Positions 1-9,860 of a DNA stretch of 64,000 nt are shown here, piece by piece (position 1 is the first letter of the stretch; the number at the start of each line of letters is the position of its first letter). The notes beneath the pieces were generated by a model. It had not been told where the DNA came from. It searched no databases and saw nothing but the letters and a program-made list of their open reading frames with translations. Origin of the DNA: Panicum virgatum (taxonomy: Eukaryota; Streptophyta; Magnoliopsida; Poales; Poaceae); the NCBI RefSeq assembly GCF_016808335.1, contig NC_053139.1, positions 16,052,782-16,116,781 of the forward strand, written 5' to 3'. The position numbers were made by a program, and so were the translations under genes.

Positions 1-169
1 TAGCGGGGAAGGCGGCAGCTAGGCGCGGTCGACGGGGCGGTAAGGCTGCAGTGGCGTGGGTCTGCGGCGAGACATTGCGTGCGAGCTACAATGTCTATGC
101 TTTGCAAGCACAGAGATGCTCTGCATGCATAGAGATGCATCGAGTAGTCCATTCGATAATCAAATCTAG

Positions 170-322
170 CCTTTTCAGTGTGCGGTCATCTAACCTCTTC
201 AGTGTGTTGTCATCTAGCATTTTCAGTGTGCGGTCTTCTAGCCTCTTCAATGTGTTGTCATCTATCTTTTTCAGTGTGCGGTCATGTAGCCTTTTCAGTG
301 TGTTGTCATCTAGCTTTTTCAG
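170..322. repeat. 24-bp tandem repeat, about 6.3 copies
   Basis: Six full units and a partial one follow each other with a 24-bp period (unit like CCTTTTCAGTGTGCGGTCAT plus CTAG). Units alternate between GTGCGGTCATCTAG and GTGTTGTCATCTAG forms, giving a 48-bp higher-order period. Because 24 is a multiple of 3, the array stays open in several frames on both strands: minus-strand reading gives an eight-residue repeat (LDDNTLKR-like), plus-strand gives SLFSVRSS-like. I see no start context or homology that makes any of these frames a gene. It sits about 130 bp upstream of the GRF gene fragment. Confidence 0.9.
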
Positions 323-450
323 GTGCATTTACACATCCACACACCGGGTATCAGACCTTCGTCCACCTATAAATACTCAAAATTGGTGCACTACGAGCAA
401 GAAGTAACACTGAAGTTCATTCTAGACCCAATGTCTGGATGAGCGTCTAG

Positions 451-1099
451 CGGGAAGGGTTACAGCAGGGGAAAAGAAAAGTGGGAAGAAAGGAAGATCC
501 CATAATTTGGGACGGGCCTCATGGACTTGATTCCTTTTCGGAACCGGTGTTTGAGTTTCCACCACAGAACAAGAGTGAATTCATCAAGGAGACTCCTCTT
601 AGAGGATACGATGGCCGTAGAGAACCGTGGCCAAAATGCGCGCATGGTGACGACTGCTTAGTGCAGATGTGCACCGATGGGATGGATGGCAGTCGTCGTT
701 TCTTCAAATGCCCACGTGCATGGGTAATACTCGGTTGTTGAATATCTTTATCTTGATTTGTACACCTTAGATGAAAATTCTTTTGCAGTCTTCCGATGCA
801 CCAGAAAACTGTGGTTTTACTAGGTGGGTCGATCTTGCTCCAATTGATCCGCATCAGGAGTACATCGATATCTAGAAACGAAAGTGAACCATTATGAGAA
901 AGTGAGCGAGGGTAACAAAGACGAGGAAGATGATGATACCAGTAATGCTGCCGCTTCACAAGATGAACCATGCACTATTCCTTACTGCAACTGCCATTGC
1001 CACAAGAACAAGGGGCATACGCCTCCGCCGCCTCCGCCTGCAATGGGCGGATACTATGGAGAAGGCTCAACGCAGTTTGATATGTGGAGTCACTACTAG
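451..1099 (+). pseudogene. GRF-type zinc-finger gene fragment, frameshifted
   Basis: A GRF-type zinc finger can be read across one short intron. Exon a (from about 466 after a TTACAG acceptor-like site to 723) carries a KCAHGDDC segment and RRFFKCPRAW. The intron is 724-788 (65 bp, GT-AG). Exon b (from 789) continues with ENCGFTRWVD, completing the finger. At about 869-872 a single base is missing: the frame ends at TAG, and the expected continuation (YLETKVNHYEKV, then an acidic stretch, HCHKNKGH and a polyproline run) resumes in the next frame to a stop at 1097-1099. No ATG is in frame after the TAG at 448-450, so the start exon is missing or upstream. GRF fingers are known to bind nucleic acid. 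The role here is unknown. It is convergent with the other GRF gene at 1571-2352. Confidence 0.7.
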
Positions 1100-1570
1100 G
1101 ACTACCCTAGTGCTAGTGACATGCTACATCGTTGTGTTTGTTGTTTCTTTAAATTACCTAAGGCATGTTAGGTTAGATCAAGATCTGTTTACCGTAGTTT
1201 GCAACGGGTTCTGACATGCCACTGCATGTGTGATGCGTGTTTTGTTAGCATTAGTTCACGATGTAATTCCGGTATTCTACATTATGTAATGCAGTTCGTA
1301 ATTATTAATGTGTGGTTTTCATTATGCTATGCAGTCATATAGTGACCTCAAATGCTCCGAAAATAGTAAAGACTAGTTCTAAGGTTTCATAGCGTCCCGG
1401 CTAGCACTGCAAACTAATAATACAAGTTACAAGACACAGAGTTAAGCTCCAAACAGAAAACATAAACAACTAACTGCAGTGGCATGTGCACGCGATAAGG
1501 TAACTTCTTGTTGCATCTAAACCTACCATGCCTTATGGAATGTAAAATGCCGGGATTACATGGTTCTACT
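1100..1570. other. Intergenic gap between convergent GRF genes
   Basis: AT-rich sequence without an open frame of note. It must hold the 3' ends of both convergent genes. I see no clear element terminus, palindrome or tandem repeat here. Confidence 0.5.
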
Positions 1571-2352
1571 CTACTGAGTGCACCGAGGATATTTGCCCTT
1601 CCTAATTGCTTCGGACCCGGCTTCCTTCGCACGGCGTGTCCTCTCTCGCTTTCTCTCCCTATCAGCTTCACATTCCGCCGCCGCCTTACGATCCACCTCC
1701 TCTATCCTCTTGCGGATCTCTTCTTGATCTTTCTTATGCTTCTCCTCTTGTTCTTCCTCTTGCAACAGTCGCTGCCAACATTCCGCAGCCCACTTTGCTT
1801 GTTGTTCCATATAGTCCTTAGCCTGCTGCGACTGCTCGGTCTCGAACCACTGCACAAAATCACAAAGAGGCGGAGGAGTCTTTGTCCAAGAAAAGTTAGA
1901 ATCATAACAAAATCTAAGGGTGCATAAGACAAACAGAGTATGTTGTGGTGGTACCTTAGCTCGATCTCTGCCGTATCGCTTAGGTGGATCAAATTCGTAG
2001 TTCTCACACATAAAGAATCTCATGCCATAGTCATCGCCTAAAACCTCTGACTTCATAAACTTGCACAACGAACCGCAGAAGCACATTGGGACATCGATTC
2101 CCTCTGGTATGGTGGCTTTCCGCTTGTTCCATGAAATGTAGGTTGATCCCGAGGAAGACATTGGCGCTTTGGTGTGGTGAGCCTAATGACGAACAATAAT
2201 TTCAATAATGCATCTATTGCACACGAAATCCATGCGTGAAAATTTAGGAGGTTATAGAGGATACCTTGCTCTTGCAGATCTATGGTTTCAATCGGAGTTT
2301 CCAAGGTGAAATTTGTCGATTCAAATGGTTGGGCGAGTGGGGGTTCTGACAT
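1571..2352 (-). CDS. GRF zinc-finger protein with coiled-coil tail
   Basis: The main frame starts at ATG 2159-2161 and stops at 1571. Exon 1955-2161 encodes MSSSGSTYISW and the first half of a GRF finger (CFCGSLCKF, then RFFMCENYEF). A 75-bp GT-AG intron (1880-1954) is followed by exon 1571-1879, which gives TPPPLCDFVQWFE, the last finger cysteine and the usual aromatic end. Spliced length is 171 aa. The intron is in frame and stop-free, so a 196-aa retained-intron product is also possible. The C-terminal ~90 residues are strongly charged (EEEQEEKHKKDQEEIRKR, then RKRERTRRAKEAG) and should form a coiled coil. A possible upstream exon at 2265-2352 (ATG, MSEPPLAQPFES, donor AAG/GTATCC) is out of phase with the ATG exon by one base, so the 2161 start is preferred. 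Palindromes at 2405-2637 lie just upstream. Such genes often travel with transposons. The function is unknown. Confidence 0.65.
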
Positions 2353-2404
2353 AAACCGAGAACGGGGTGGAACAAATGATGGAAGCGGATTTATAAGCCA
2401 GGAC

Positions 2405-2640
2405 AACTGCCTATCGCCGTTTGAAATGGCGTAATACCTATCGCCAGTTGAAATGACGGTAGCCAACTGTAGCGGTCTACAGCGCGGCTATAGCCGGGTG
2501 GTAGCACCTTCCGCCGTTTCATCCGGCGGAATGTAGCTACTACCGGGTGATCTGGCGGTAGCTTAGATGGGCCGCGGGCCAGCATACTTACCGTCGGTTC
2601 ATCCGGCGGTAACTGCCTTCCGCCAGATGAAATGGCGGCA
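2405..2640. repeat. Cluster of six imperfect CCGCC/GGCGG palindromes
   Basis: Six units of about 25 bp share the form TA/TT-CCGCC-N-TGAAAT-GGCGG-TA or its complement, near 2411, 2440, 2505, 2537, 2590 and 2612. Examples are TTCCGCCGTTTCATCCGGCGG and TTCCGCCAGATGAAATGGCGG. Each unit is self-complementary over 5-8 bp per arm. The cluster is noncoding and ends where an A/T-rich stretch begins (about 2641). Confidence 0.75.
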
Positions 2641-4027
2641 AGATGATATATTTGTAAAAAAAAAATTGAAGCATATATTTTTGAAAAATCGAAAAAATAA
2701 TATAAAAATTAAAAAAATTCTAGTAGCTCCATGAATGCGATTGACACCAGTGTTTGGGCCATCAACAAGACCGTAAGACCACGGGCCCTTATTGGCCCAC
2801 GGGATGAAAGGTTGTAACGGGCCGAATAACTCTACAGCCCTGGATCGTACGACGGTGGCAGCACGCTCGGGGCACGTGTATCTTGGGCAGGCCTGTCCCT
2901 TACCCCTTTTAATCAACAATTTCAGGGAGCAAATCGAAGGCACGCCGCCTTCCGTGTTCCGACGGTTTTGTCTGCACCGCGAGGGCCGCGCGCAGAATCT
3001 GCTGCTTGTCCCAGCGGCAGCGGCGGCAGGAATGCACTGCTCCTCTCCCCGTGCGGTTGTTGCGCTGTGCGCCCTGCCCCCTCCCCCTGACCCGGCCTCG
3101 ACTCGTCCGCATCTGTGGGGTCCCCTCAACATGAAAACCTGTGCTATCGGCTCTCGCTACCCGTAGCGGCAGCTGATTCTCTCTCCTACATGGAAGCCTT
3201 AGGGAATGAGCAATATATTTTTATAAACCAGTAAGTAAGGTGGGCTCTACTAGAACTGGGTAATTGTTGTTTATCAACTCCACAATGTGCACAGACAAAA
3301 GCAGGTAGTAAGGTGGACCCGTAGTAGTAAAAAACGTGGAAGGAGAAGGGAGATAAAGAGCATAGCAGAGAGAATCAATGTTTTTTTATTTCTTCCTGTT
3401 GGGTAGTAAGCTTATTGCCTGTTATTTGTTACTTACCGGTTCTACAATGGTTAGTACCGGGCAAAAAGACAACATTTATTGCTTAATACCTGCTTTTCTA
3501 CTCCATTGTGGGTGCCCTCATAGAGATTAGAGAGCATAACGACCCCGTTACGGGTGCCCTTACTTGGACAGCTAGCTACTGGCATCGACCGAAACTCTGG
3601 ACAGACGCCCAAGGTATAAACATTAATAACTGGACAAGGACCTCTGGCGACGACCATTGACCAAGCATTTCCAGTTTATTTAATTTACAGATCTTTGATA
3701 ATGCATCGGCAACCGAGTAGTGTTATTAGTAATAGCATATTTACACGGCCAGGTGGTCGCATGCCGTCTCGGAGAGGCAATTTTGTAAAAAACCCCTCGG
3801 CTCCGCTCGGAGACGGCCGCATCGTCGCCTCGCGAGGCGACGGCACCGGCTCGTGGTGCGAGGCTATACCGCCGGCTCCTCGTGCGCTGTGAGAGGCGGC
3901 CTCGACTGGGCGACGGCGGCGGGGATCCAGTTCTCCATCTTGCATTTCCCAGTCGCTGAGCGCGCGAAATCGAGTTGCAGCGGCCAAATCCCACAGAGCT
4001 GCAGCGGCGGCAGAGAAGGGGAAGGAA

Positions 4028-4242
4028 TGGGGACGGAGCAGCAGTCGGCGGCAGTGGCGCGAAAGGTCCTTGCTGCTGCGGCGGCGCGCGAGCGGAAGAA
4101 TGCGGCTTCACTGGTCACCCTAGCTTCACCGCCGACCCAAGGTGCACCGGCGGCATGTCCAACAGCGGCATGTCCAACGACTCCAACCAGGCAACCTGAC
4201 TCAGACCGGCATCTCCTTCAAGCACGGGCATCCCTGAGGTAA
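4028..4242 (+). CDS. Possible first exon of an unrecognised gene
   Basis: A GC-rich frame begins with ATG in a GAAGGAATGG context and encodes MGTEQQSAAVARKVLAA followed by an Ala/Pro/Thr-rich tail. It runs to a CTGAG/GTAATA splice-donor-like site at about 4240 next to the in-frame stop. The upstream 300 bp are also GC-rich, like a grass 5' UTR. I do not recognise the product. It could equally be a captured fragment. Confidence 0.2.
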
Positions 4243-5426
4243 TACCTCTCCCCTCCTCTCAATTTGCCTGCTCATCTCCCCTCCTCTCAATTCCCCTCCT
4301 TAAAGCAGGGGCATCTTTTCGGTTCTTCAGGTTGTTGACTTGTTGCGACAATATAATTTCTGTGGGGTAATAATCTGCAGCGGACATGAGCATGATGACG
4401 GACATGCAGTCCATCGAGTCTTCCTTATCTTCCATGTTGTTTTTTGTCAGCATCCTGGCGTTGGTCCCTTGATCTACAAGGTCATGCCCTTCCTCCCTTC
4501 CTTTGATTGATTTATTCAATAAGGAAAGTAATATGCCCACTACGTATTTGATGGAATGCGTCTCAGATATTTGAAATTTATTTTACACTTGTATTTTCCA
4601 TATCATATATTGGAGATGTCAAGTGTCATCTTATTTGGGAATCTATGAAAATATGTAGCCAGGAAGAACTTGCTAATATCATTCGTTTGTCTGAATTTAG
4701 TGAAAGGATTAGGTTTCAAACGTGGAAGTTTTTCAATCAGAATGTATTTATGTGCAATTTTTGGATGCAATTCAATTGCGAAACACTTAGAGACAGTAAC
4801 TTATTAGTTTATACAAATGAACATGGAATTTGTGGATGAAATTGATATGGTACGTAGGCAGGTAAGCAGGCAGCGAGGTAGCACAATTCAATCGTTGTGC
4901 ACATATTAACTGATATTGTTGTGCCATAGTGATGACAAAATGCAGTTAACTGATATCTATGTACGTCTACTGAGTTCACGGTTCTATGTTACAGTTATAT
5001 GATTACAATATTGTTTTTTTAATCTAAGCACAACCTGGGCATTTTTGTCCTTCATTTCTTCTTGCTACTCCGCTAGCCACTCCACTCAGGAATGATTGAG
5101 GAGCTGATTGATGAAGGCGTGGGCGAGTGACTTGTTGTCATGTGATGCAAAACCTACTAAATTATTCTGCTAGCAAACTGAGATGAAATTATAGTCTGAC
5201 AATAATTTGTGGACAGCTGCAACCTTACTACAAGTTAATGATCAATTATATTTGTGGAATGGTTCCTATACAATGTTACTGTTTTTTATTTCTCTACTCA
5301 TGATGAAATCTGGTTATCTGGACATTGGTGAGCTTGTGCACATATTATCTGATCAAGGTAGGCAGAACATTGTTACTGCTATGGATGTAGCAATGCCTGC
5401 CCCTTCTTTGGCAGGTACACAGTTGT

Positions 5427-5708
5427 TTGATCAAATCTGAATTAAAAAAATATAAAGTGATCTTTGTTGCTGATTGCACACACCTGAATTCCAGAAGGAA
5501 AAGATCTAAAGAACATACAGAAAAGCTTGCGTGCTCTGACCCTGAAATTAGTGATGAAGATCAAGAGCCGTATGCTGTTGAATCGTGGATGGTTCATGGA
5601 GCTCTGAACATGGCAGAGCATCTGGCCAAAGATGCTGCGCCCGTTCTACCCTCATATGCATCTAACATCAGATTCTTATTACATGCACCATCTCTGCTGG
5701 TGTATTAG
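5427..5708 (+). CDS. Open frame of unknown identity
   Basis: A 93-codon frame reads ELKKYKVIFVADCTHLNSRR, an acidic patch (SDPEISDEDQEPYAVESW), then a hydrophobic end and a stop at 5708. An AG at the end of CTGAATTCCAG (about 5494) could be a splice acceptor, making only the last 70 codons an exon. Codon usage looks plausible, but I know no family that matches and there is no supporting neighbour. It lies only 87 bp from the truncated B LTR. Confidence 0.2.
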   Translation: MIKSELKKYKVIFVADCTHLNSRRKRSKEHTEKLACSDPEISDEDQEPYAVESWMVHGALNMAEHLAKDAAPVLPSYASNIRFLLHAPSLLVY

Positions 5709-5794
5709 AGGATTAACTATATTTTGGTATGTGGAAACTGTGCAGCTGCCTGAGATGTCTTCTTGCGATGAAAAAATTCATATCTCCAAAGCAT

Positions 5795-7420
5795 GATACA
5801 TAAGTGAGTGCAGCTAAAACTTCCTACTTACAAAAGGAACCATACTCAAAATGAACTATCTAGCGGACTGTCCGCTATACATCAGCAGACTGTCCGCAAT
5901 TCAACCTTGACATCCCACCAGAACCACCTACATTTCTAGATAAATTTTAAACTTGCTGTAGACTGTCCACGCCCCAGTAGCAAACTGTCCGCAGTTCATC
6001 TACGCGGATTCGTCAGAAACAACAACATTTCTGGAGAAAACCCTAGATTGGCTTGTGGACTGTCCGGCTCCATTGACGGACCATCCATAGTGGAAATTGT
6101 TCAGACACCCGAACCCTTAGGTGGCGGACCGTCCGCGCCCCCTTGTCGGACTGTCTGCGATTCACCTTTTGACACAGCGCAAGCTGACGGCTTGCAAACG
6201 AGCTAGGTCAGCGCCACAGCGCGGCACGTCGTTCCCGCCAGCAGTGGGCTGACTGATGGTGAGGCTAGCACTACACGATCTACGTGATGGGGTGCACAAT
6301 GGCATGGGTGACGCACGCAAAGAAATCGAGCCGAGCATAGTCGGCGGCGTGCGACCCGCGACGGTCATGACGACATCATCGAGTACGTGCATGGAGACAT
6401 CGGGAACGTGGAGGAACGAGGGGAGCACGAGCATTGGCGGCTCACTTACAGTCGATTTGAGCCCTTGGACAAAGGAAACGGTGGCCGGACGATGGAGTTC
6501 CATGGTGAGGTCGAGTTTGGGCGAAACTCAGACTGACGGCCGGGGAATCCGTGTTTCCCGGCAAGGCGAAGGTTAGGGCTGCGGTTGGAGGGGTTATGGT
6601 GGGAGCTAGGGAGGGGGTCGAGCTTTGGGTGCAGTGGATTTGAGATCCATGGAGGGGAGCTCGCGGATTCGGCCGAAGAAGATGAGCTACTCAGGCTGTT
6701 TCAGTAGTGGTTGGAGGAGGAAGACGAACTGAGCGAGCGAGAGAGAGACAGAGAGTGGGCTCAAGGGCGAGTTCGAGGGGGGATGGATGGCTTCAATGCG
6801 GCGTACGAGGATGGCCTGGAAAAGCTTGACGGCCAACACGTGGCGACGACCGATGAACCTCTGTCTCGGAGTAGGTGAAACAGGAACGTGACTGGCAGAC
6901 CGTACAGCGGACTGTCCAGAGAACAGTCCGCAGTTCAAAAATGTTCGGACATCAGAACCACTAACTGGCGGACCGTCCGCGTTCAAATGCATACTGTCCG
7001 GTGTTCAAAATGTTCGGACATCCGATCACCGATACTTGCGGACCGTCCGCATTCAAGTGCGGACTGTCCGCTTTGCACCGTTGGTCGGCAATTCCGACAC
7101 ATGGTCACTGGAAGTTCTGATGCCCAACTCGGAATTTCCAGTGGTTCCAATTTAACTCGGAATTGACTCGATTTTTGACTTGCAAAAACTCTAGATTTCG
7201 GACTGGAACTTGAAATTTGACCAAAACGAAAGTTGTAGAGGAAGAAAAGACCTACAACTTTGATGCTGGGCAAAAGTTGATTCGGGGCTTGAGCTCAGCG
7301 GAAAAACACGATTAAACTCAACTACTCTCGCAACCCACTGTGCATACTTAATTGAAGCTAATAATAAGCTTAGGCCCATTACTAGCTAATTAAGCACAAG
7401 TTTAACACTGGAGTGTTACA
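5795..7420 (-). mobile_element. Element B 3' LTR, truncated at its 3' end
   Basis: This is the left LTR of gypsy element B. In element orientation it starts TGTAACACTCC at 7420 next to a purine run (AGTGGGAAGGGT, 7421-7432) that serves as polypurine tract. It is collinear with 33210-34765 of the right LTR through many GCGGACNGTCCGC motifs and the AAAGTTGTAG hairpin at 7229-7261. It breaks off at 5795, where the right copy continues for another ~1.95 kb. The missing part includes both exon-like blocks found in the right LTR. No TSD can be found because of the truncation. Confidence 0.8.
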
Positions 7421-7966
7421 ACCCTTCCCACTAAAAGAAATCTTGTCCCGAGATTTTGGTGGAGGTGCCAAAATTGAAAAGAGAGCGACATGGTTAGGTA
7501 CCTCGATGAGCTTATAGCAACTCAGGATATTTGGATTGAATAAATTCCTCCATCTCCCAAGTAGCTTCTCGCTCGGAGTGATTACTCCACTGAACCTTAT
7601 AGAAACTGCTGATTTGATTCCGGGTAACTGGGTCTTGTGGTCAACAATTTTAGCTGGATGCTCTGGATAAACAAGATCGGGCTCCAACTGTAAATTTTCC
7701 ATATCAATAATCTCAGTTGGAGCACGGAGGCACTTCTTGAGCTGGGAGACATGAAAAATATTATGAACTGCCGATAGATGTGAAGGAAGTTCCACTCGAT
7801 ATGCTACCGGCCCACATTGCTCAATAATAGGGAAAGGTCCAATATACCGAGGTGCCAATTTCCCTCTCACCCCAAATTGTTGAACACCCCTCATTGGGGA
7901 TACCCACAGATAAACATGATCACCAACTTGAACACCCCTCATTGGGGATACCCACAGATAAACAAG
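7421..7966 (-). pseudogene. Element B pol, C-terminal integrase end
   Basis: Minus-strand reading gives the end of a Ty3/gypsy integrase: GDHVYLWVSPMRGV, KLAPRYIGPFPI, VFHVSQLKKCLR-like and PAKIVD, leading into the chromodomain-like tail. The tail (EATWEMEEFIQS) is in a different frame from the preceding part, so there is a frameshift near 7560-7600. A 48-bp period duplication (7882-7966) repeats the VSPMRGVQ segment. The reading frame is cut at 7966 by element A, and the rest of this integrase resumes at 21458. Confidence 0.8.
7882..7966. repeat. 48-bp tandem duplication in B integrase
   Basis: A GAACACCCCTCATTGGGGAT unit with its following ACCCACAGATAAACA occurs at 7882 and again at 7930. 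The second copy runs straight into the truncated LTR of element A, so the duplication lies exactly at the junction and may have formed during the rearrangement. Confidence 0.8.
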
Positions 7967-8008
7967 CCCATTGGGCTAAAGGAAACAAACAGAACTCGGA
8001 AGCGGTAG

Positions 8009-8133
8009 CTAGACTTCTGGGGTATCCTCCATCTTGACGTCTTCTTTAATCGACAGGCAAACTTGAGCGAAGCACGAGTCGTCCTTAGTCCTTCCTTCGA
8101 AGTCATCGTCGATCTTCGAGTCGGATCCTGCAT
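8009..8133 (-). other. Terminal exon-like acidic block in A 3' LTR
   Basis: After a TAG acceptor at 8134-8135, the minus strand reads 40 acidic codons (AGSDSKIDDDFEGRTKDD, then KEDVKMEDTPEV) and a TAG stop at 8009-8011. The right LTR copy (17407-17531) has the same length and stop, with substitutions only. The entry phase (two leftover bases) equals that of the terminal exons in LTR families B, D and E. The upstream acidic block of A does not supply a matching phase, so splicing in A is uncertain. Confidence 0.4.
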
Positions 8134-9333
8134 CTACTAAACTATCCCCAAGGACGGGATAGGTTCACGTCACCATCCGTATGCAAGCTTTAAGAGGATG
8201 CATTATGGTATAAAAAATAGACAACGGATAAGGCTAGAGTTTCCTATGCGTAGCATCAACAAAGTATAGCATCTGCCAAGTCACCTGACGCGGGCCATTT
8301 CGGCATCCCGGACTCCCGGTCAACTTACACCTCCGAGACTCACCCAAGTCCCTGATAACCAAGTCGGTGCAAGAACTCCCTCTCCTCGCACCTCAGCTGC
8401 TATCCAAGCAGGAAGGTAGGCTAGAGGGAAGAAGAAAAGTATCAAGGCACACTAACTAATGGAAGTAACAGAAGAGTAGGAATGTACATGACCGAGTACA
8501 TGGCTATACATATAGTTTTCACCCTGCAGGGGTTGTACACCTGTACCCACTCGAATCACTTCCAGCCGGAGGCCAGCCGACTGACATCGAGACACCGGTC
8601 TACTGAGAACAAGAACTAGCTGCCATGGCACCATCCTGCTTTCCCAGGTTTGGGCACGTTCTCTCGCAAGAGGTCGCCCCGGGACTGTGAGGCCATCTAG
8701 AATAGGATTCCCATCAATCCCGCGAATCGGGGAACGCCAGGTCCACACCTGCTCCACCTACACCGATACTACATCCGCCAACAGGCTTGGCACCACGCTT
8801 ACTAGCCTCGGACCGGTTCCACCCGCATAGTGGATAAGTGGTGTGCACGCTCACAAAGTCCCACTAATCATAGTTACACCAACCGGTTCCTTATATACCA
8901 GGGCAAGCATCTCCGTCCTCATGCGTATCCGCCACAGCGGTCCGCGACTGGCACCCATTACAGGTAAGGCCCAGAAAACACCTCAAAAGTCCAACCGTGT
9001 CCAACGACACAAACATGCACCCGCAACAGGTGCTCGTAGGGTGTGCCCAACACACACCCCCAGCAAAGTCAACTTGCTCGCCCCCTGCTAAAAGCCCTAG
9101 TCACCAACACCTGATATGGTGGATCTCCACACACACCAAGACTATCATATCACGAGGAAATCCCACACATACACATGCAAGCATATCAACCATTCAAACA
9201 TGGTTTATGTTAGGAGTTCAAGGAATAAGGGCACACAATTGGCTATGCAGGTTCATCTCATAACAGTAATAAAGCGATAGCAGTTCTAGCAAGCAATGCC
9301 TAATAGGTATTCAAATCATAGATGGGCGTCAAC

Positions 9334-9444
9334 CTGAGACTTCTCATAGTCGTCCTAGGTCTTCAGAGTCTTCTCGTTGTCCGGGACTTCCTCCTGGGTC
9401 CTCTGGGCATCCGGGGCGTTGATCAGCTCCTCCTCGCTAAGGGC
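9334..9444 (-). other. Acidic exon-like block in A 3' LTR
   Basis: Between an AATAG acceptor-like site and a CAG/GTTGAC donor-like site the frame encodes EEELINAPDAQRTQEEVPDN and DDYEKSQ. One TAG codon (LKT-stop-DDY) is shared with the other LTR copy at 18752-18862, so it predates this insertion. Composition and position resemble the internal exons of LTR families B, D and E, but the phase is 0 rather than 1. Confidence 0.35.
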
Positions 9445-9714
9445 CTATTCGTAATTACGAATTACTAAGGGGGCCAAAGTGCAAAAGTACACAAAAGTAT
9501 CCAAATAAGATCCAAATCACACCAAAACCTATTCTAACGGGTAGATCATGATTTTAGAAAAATTATGAAACGGGTTTCATAATTTTCGGAGCTCCGGTTA
9601 ATTTATTATCGATTTTCGAAGCCTAAATCTATTTCTGAAATTAACAAGTGATTTTCGAAAAAAAGAAAAACACACAGGGCCGACACGTGGCAGGACGGGA
9701 GAGTGCCACGTGTC

Positions 9715-9860
9715 CTGTTGACGTCACCATGACGTCAGCACAGGGTCGGTTGCTGCTGATGTCAGCGGGGTCAAAGCTGACGTCAGCGTTGACTGGTCAA
9801 CGTTGACCGGTCAACGTTGACCATTGACCGGTCAACGTTGACTAGTCAACAGTCAACATC
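9715..9860. repeat. GTTGACC/GGTCAAC and TGACGTCA repeat block in A 3' LTR
   Basis: Alternating GTTGAC and GTCAAC cores (GTTGACCGGTCAAC palindromes) follow three ACGT-core motifs (GACGTCACCATGACGTCAGC). The right LTR (about 19135-19235) keeps the ACGT motifs but only a short part of the GTTGAC array, so the array has expanded or contracted since insertion. TTGAC is the core of the WRKY-binding W-box and TGACGTCA is a bZIP site. Function here is inference. Confidence 0.7.

Larger units (their letters stand above)
2641..5794. other. Unassigned locus sequence left of element B
   Basis: About 3.1 kb with no recognised gene. 2641-2740 is A/T-rich; 2741-3170 is GC-rich; 3200-3530 has weak inverted similarity between its ends (ACCAGTAAGTAAG against CTTACTTACCGGT after reversal) and might be a MITE, but I cannot define termini. 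3740-4250 is GC-rich and promoter or exon-like. 4250-5794 is A/T-rich, intron-like sequence. The right edge is the truncation point of the element B LTR. Confidence 0.4.

Noticed and set aside
170..322. CRISPR array
   Set aside because: Direct tandem units without spacers in plant nuclear DNA.
3200..3530. Possible MITE with weak terminal inverted repeats
   Set aside because: Arms are imperfect and no target duplication could be found, so termini cannot be set.
6162..6503. 113-codon minus frame also open in the right B LTR (33575-33916)
   Set aside because: Both copies come from the same LTR, the frame has no start support or recognisable domain, and shared ancestry explains the conservation.
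5795..7305. CACTA-type DNA transposon suggested by repeated GCGGACNGTCCGC subterminal-like motifs
   Set aside because: The repeats lie inside an LTR with TGTAACA start, polypurine tract and adjoining integrase. A second copy sits next to a primer-binding site, so it is LTR B.
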